The notes under the pieces: model-generated | Databases searched by the model: none | The model's input: the letters and a program-made list of their open reading frames with translations, nothing else | What the model was told of the DNA's origin: nothing | Shown: in pieces, positions 61,574 to 64,000 of the stretch | Numbering within the stretch: position 1 is the first letter of the stretch | How the letters are laid out: each line of letters starts with the position of its first letter | DNA from: Pelagibacteraceae bacterium | GTDB lineage: Bacteria; Pseudomonadota; Alphaproteobacteria; HIMB59 | Assembly (NCBI GenBank): GCA_008638215.1 | Contig: VTPN01000004.1 | Coordinates: 1 to 64,000 of the forward strand | Length of the DNA: 64,000 nucleotides | Direction of reading: 5' to 3' | Position numbers and translations under genes: made by a program

Positions 61574-63514
61574 TTGAAAAATTACACAGACCTTGCCAAC
61601 TGCATTCGATTTTTATCCATAGAAGCCGTTGAAAAAGCAAAATCAGGTCATCCAGGAATGCCGATGGGAATGGCAGACATAGCCACTGTGCTCTTCCATG
61701 ACTTTTTAATTCATAATCCCAAAGATCCAACTTGGAATCTTCGAGATCGATTCGTTCTTTCGAATGGTCATGGTTCAATGCTTCTATACTCCTTGCTTTA
61801 TTTAACAGGATACAAAAAAATAACTCTCGATCAGATAAAAAACTTTAGACAATTAGGTGCCATTACAGCAGGGCACCCCGAGTATGAACCTGATGCGGGG
61901 ATTGAAATAACCACGGGACCTCTGGGCCAGGGTATTTCCAATGGAGTGGGAATGGCTCTTGCCCTCAAAAAATATTGCCAAGAAAATAAATTTCAAAGAA
62001 CACCAAAAGTTTATGTTTTTTGTGGTGATGGATGTTTAATGGAGGGAATAAGTCAAGAGGCTATCAGTCTTGCAGGGCACCTACAGCTAGATAATCTCAT
62101 TTTAGTTTATGATAATAATAAAATAAGCATTGATGGTTCTACTGACTTATCTTTTAGCGATGATACCAATCTTCGTTTTCAATCTGTACATTGGGACGTC
62201 TATAATGGTAAAGGGCATGACCATCAGAATATCCAACAACTTTTTAAAAAATCACAGAATGCAAAAAAACCTACGCTCTTGAATTTCAAAACTATTATTG
62301 GTTTTGGATCTCCGAATAAATCAGCAAAAGCTTCATCTCATGGATCTCCTTTAGGCCAAGATGAAATACTACTTACAAAACAAAAACTACAATGGAGCGC
62401 AAAACCCTTTTCCATTCCATCCAATCTTTTATCTTTATGGAGAAAGTCAGCAGATAGGAATCAAAAACTATACAATCAATCCAAAAAATTGCTCAAGAAT
62501 AATCAGAGCTCTATAGATAACTTTAAAAATCAATTTGATAAATTTTTTGACTCGATCGCTTCTGATTTTAAATCTTTTAACTCGCCGCAAGCTACAAGAA
62601 AATCATCCGAAAGTGTTTTGAATTATATTCATGCCTCTATGCCCATCTTAGGGGGATCAGCTGATTTAACTGGCTCCAATAATACCAAAGGTAAGAATAT
62701 GGCAATTTTGAATCAAAATAATTTTCTAGGTCAGTATATCCATTACGGAGTGCGTGAACATGGGATGGCTGCAATCATGAATGGCATTGCCGCAACAAAA
62801 TTATTTAAAACTTATTCTGGAACTTTTTTGAGTTTTGCAGATTATATGAAACCCAGTCTGCGATTAGCTGCGCTGATGCAAATTGATCCAATTCAGGTTT
62901 TCACGCATGATTCAATTGGTTTGGGAGAAGATGGGCCTACGCACCAGCCTATTGAACAACTAAATATGCTTCGTCTCATTCCTAACAGTTATGTCTTTCG
63001 TCCCTGTGATATGATGGAGACTATTGCCTGCTGGAAAGAAGCGTTGAAAATTTCAAATGCCCCTTCATTTATTTGCCTTTCTCGTCAAAATTTACCCCAA
63101 ATATCAAACAAAAAAATCAATCTAAAAAGTTTTAAAGGTGCTTATGTGATTTATCAAACATCCAAAAATAATGATATTACCCTTCTAGCTACTGGCTCTG
63201 AAGTTTCCCTTGCTATAGAAACTGCCGACCTCCTTCAAAATGATAATATTGCAGTCAAGGTTGTTTCCATGCCAAGCACATCCCTTTTTGATCAACAACC
63301 AGCATCGTTTCAAAAAAAATTATTACAGTCTAAATTGAATCAAGTCTTTGTCATTGAAGCTGGTTCAACAATGTACTGGAATAAATTTACGACAATAGAA
63401 AATATCTTTGGAATTGATGACTTCGGTGCTAGTGCGCCAGCCAAGGACGTTTACAATAAATTTGGACTAACTCCAAAAAAAATATCATCAACAATTAAAA
63501 AGAGGATTAAATAA
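61574..63514 (+). CDS. tkt: Transketolase
   Basis: This 646-residue thiamine-diphosphate enzyme transfers two-carbon ketol units in the pentose phosphate pathway. Landmarks are KAKSGHPGMPMGMADIATVLF (about 20-40), NGHGSMLLYSLLYLTGY, GHPEYEPDAGIEITTGPLGQGISNGVGMA, the ThDP motif CGDGCLMEG...DNNKISIDG and the C-terminal half with HDSIGLGEDGPTHQPIEQL. The start is TTG 61574 and fits the family N-terminus. The short 35-base divergent gap must hold promoters for both directions. Confidence 0.97.
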   Translation: MKNYTDLANCIRFLSIEAVEKAKSGHPGMPMGMADIATVLFHDFLIHNPKDPTWNLRDRFVLSNGHGSMLLYSLLYLTGYKKITLDQIKNFRQLGAITAGHPEYEPDAGIEITTGPLGQGISNGVGMALALKKYCQENKFQRTPKVYVFCGDGCLMEGISQEAISLAGHLQLDNLILVYDNNKISIDGSTDLSFSDDTNLRFQSVHWDVYNGKGHDHQNIQQLFKKSQNAKKPTLLNFKTIIGFGSPNKSAKASSHGSPLGQDEILLTKQKLQWSAKPFSIPSNLLSLWRKSADRNQKLYNQSKKLLKNNQSSIDNFKNQFDKFFDSIASDFKSFNSPQATRKSSESVLNYIHASMPILGGSADLTGSNNTKGKNMAILNQNNFLGQYIHYGVREHGMAAIMNGIAATKLFKTYSGTFLSFADYMKPSLRLAALMQIDPIQVFTHDSIGLGEDGPTHQPIEQLNMLRLIPNSYVFRPCDMMETIACWKEALKISNAPSFICLSRQNLPQISNKKINLKSFKGAYVIYQTSKNNDITLLATGSEVSLAIETADLLQNDNIAVKVVSMPSTSLFDQQPASFQKKLLQSKLNQVFVIEAGSTMYWNKFTTIENIFGIDDFGASAPAKDVYNKFGLTPKKISSTIKKRIK

Positions 63515-63517
63515 AAT

Positions 63518-64000
63518 ATGACAAAGAAGAAAATCGCAATCAATGGTTTTGGGCGTATTGGTCGACTTGTTTTTCGTGCCTACCTAGAGCGAGCAAAAGA
63601 ATTTAACGAAACATATGAAATTGCCTATATCAATGATTTAGCTGACATTGATTCTAACATTCATCTTTTAAAATACGATAGTGTTCACGGAGCCCTCAAA
63701 CAAGAAATCAGCAAAATAGGTGATGATAAGTTTTCTGTGGGCGAAAACGAAATTACTGTTACCTCTGAACGCAATCCGATTGATCTCAAATGGGGAGATA
63801 AAGGAGTTGATATTATTTTAGAATGCACGGGTGTCTTTGCATCAAAAGAAAAAGCGATGGCTCACATTGAGAGTGGGGCAAAAAAGGTTATCGTTTCGGC
63901 CCCTTGTACTAATGCAGATTTTACTGTTGTCCAAGGCGTTAACCATCAAGAATTAAATAACGATCATGTGGTTATTTCAAACGCTTCATGCACAACAAAC
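63518..64000 (+). CDS. gap: Glyceraldehyde-3-phosphate dehydrogenase, N-terminal part (cut by window end)
   Basis: The first 161 residues are visible and the frame is open to the window edge. The NAD-binding domain starts MTKKKIAINGFGRIGRLVFR, and INDLADIDSNIHLLKYDSVHG follows; the Asp of INDL is the usual NAD-preferring residue. The visible part ends SNASCTTN, the active-site Cys motif. It starts three bases after the tkt stop; tkt-gap(-pgk) is a common alphaproteobacterial order. Glycolytic or gluconeogenic direction cannot be told. Confidence 0.96.
   Translation, partial: MTKKKIAINGFGRIGRLVFRAYLERAKEFNETYEIAYINDLADIDSNIHLLKYDSVHGALKQEISKIGDDKFSVGENEITVTSERNPIDLKWGDKGVDIILECTGVFASKEKAMAHIESGAKKVIVSAPCTNADFTVVQGVNHQELNNDHVVISNASCTTN

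Noticed and set aside
61566-61778. 70-residue minus-strand frame inside tkt
   Set aside because: Antisense to the conserved transketolase N-terminus; no independent support.

Overview
The window looks like part of the chromosome of a streamlined, strongly AT-rich alphaproteobacterium, probably a free-living marine lineage of the SAR11/HIMB59/AEGEAN-169 type (clade is inference). Reasons: alphaproteobacterial gene neighbourhoods (purS-purQ-purL-bolA-grx, rluA-rpoH, hisZ-purA, tkt-gap, zapA with a small coiled-coil gene), a short 16S V1 region, many 1-29 bp gene overlaps, almost no intergenic DNA, and no transposase, phage gene, CRISPR array or large repeat seen.

Layout. 1-329 is the 5' part of a 16S rRNA gene on the minus strand, with leader, boxA, promoter and two upstream CAU-anticodon tRNAs (initiator and probable elongator Met). 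864-9350 holds a CinA-like gene, sfsA, map, a purine run (purB-purC-purS-purQ-purL), bolA, a monothiol glutaredoxin and rpsD. 9390-16796 (minus) holds trmJ, cimA, cysS, gltX, pncB and class II DAHP synthase. 16841-21219 (minus) is glmU-glmS plus an unrecognised 428-residue gene. 21285-23482 (plus) is the threonylcarbamoyl-AMP synthase gene and an FAD-linked 2-hydroxyacid oxidase gene.

23468-34751 is a nitrogen-scavenging block: agmatine deiminase and N-carbamoylputrescine amidase (agmatine to putrescine), a potFGHI-type putrescine importer, gamma-glutamylputrescine oxidase and synthetase, two separate saccharopine dehydrogenases (lysine catabolism) and a LysE-type exporter. 34755-37646 holds gpmA, fumC and lpxC. 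37719-45473 (minus) is the second half of a dcw cluster (murG-murC-murB-ddl-ftsQ-ftsA-ftsZ) led by a small membrane-protein gene instead of ftsW. 45480-47119 is rluA-rpoH. 47126-53381 (minus) is glmM, hisZ, purA, ftsH and tilS. 53386-58503 (minus) is the complete Tol-Pal system (tolQRAB-pal-cpoB). 58507-61538 (minus) holds a 122-residue probable PD-(D/E)XK nuclease, yebC, a YmdB-type phosphoesterase gene, a 5-formyl-THF cyclo-ligase gene, zapA and a small coiled-coil gene. 61574-64000 is tkt and the start of gap.

The genes converge on core growth: UDP-GlcNAc synthesis (glmS, glmM, glmU) feeds murB/murC/murG/ddl and lpxC; FtsQ/A/Z, ZapA and Tol-Pal run division and envelope constriction; purine genes occur in two blocks. 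The most unusual points are the Hjc-like nuclease between yebC and tolQ, where ruvC-ruvA-ruvB commonly sits; strong stem-loops after potF and pal; near-leaderless promoter geometry before several genes; divergent start codons only 2 and 6 nt apart; and the unrecognised gene in the hexosamine operon. Several translation starts have been placed downstream of the longest possible start, using overlaps and Shine-Dalgarno position.
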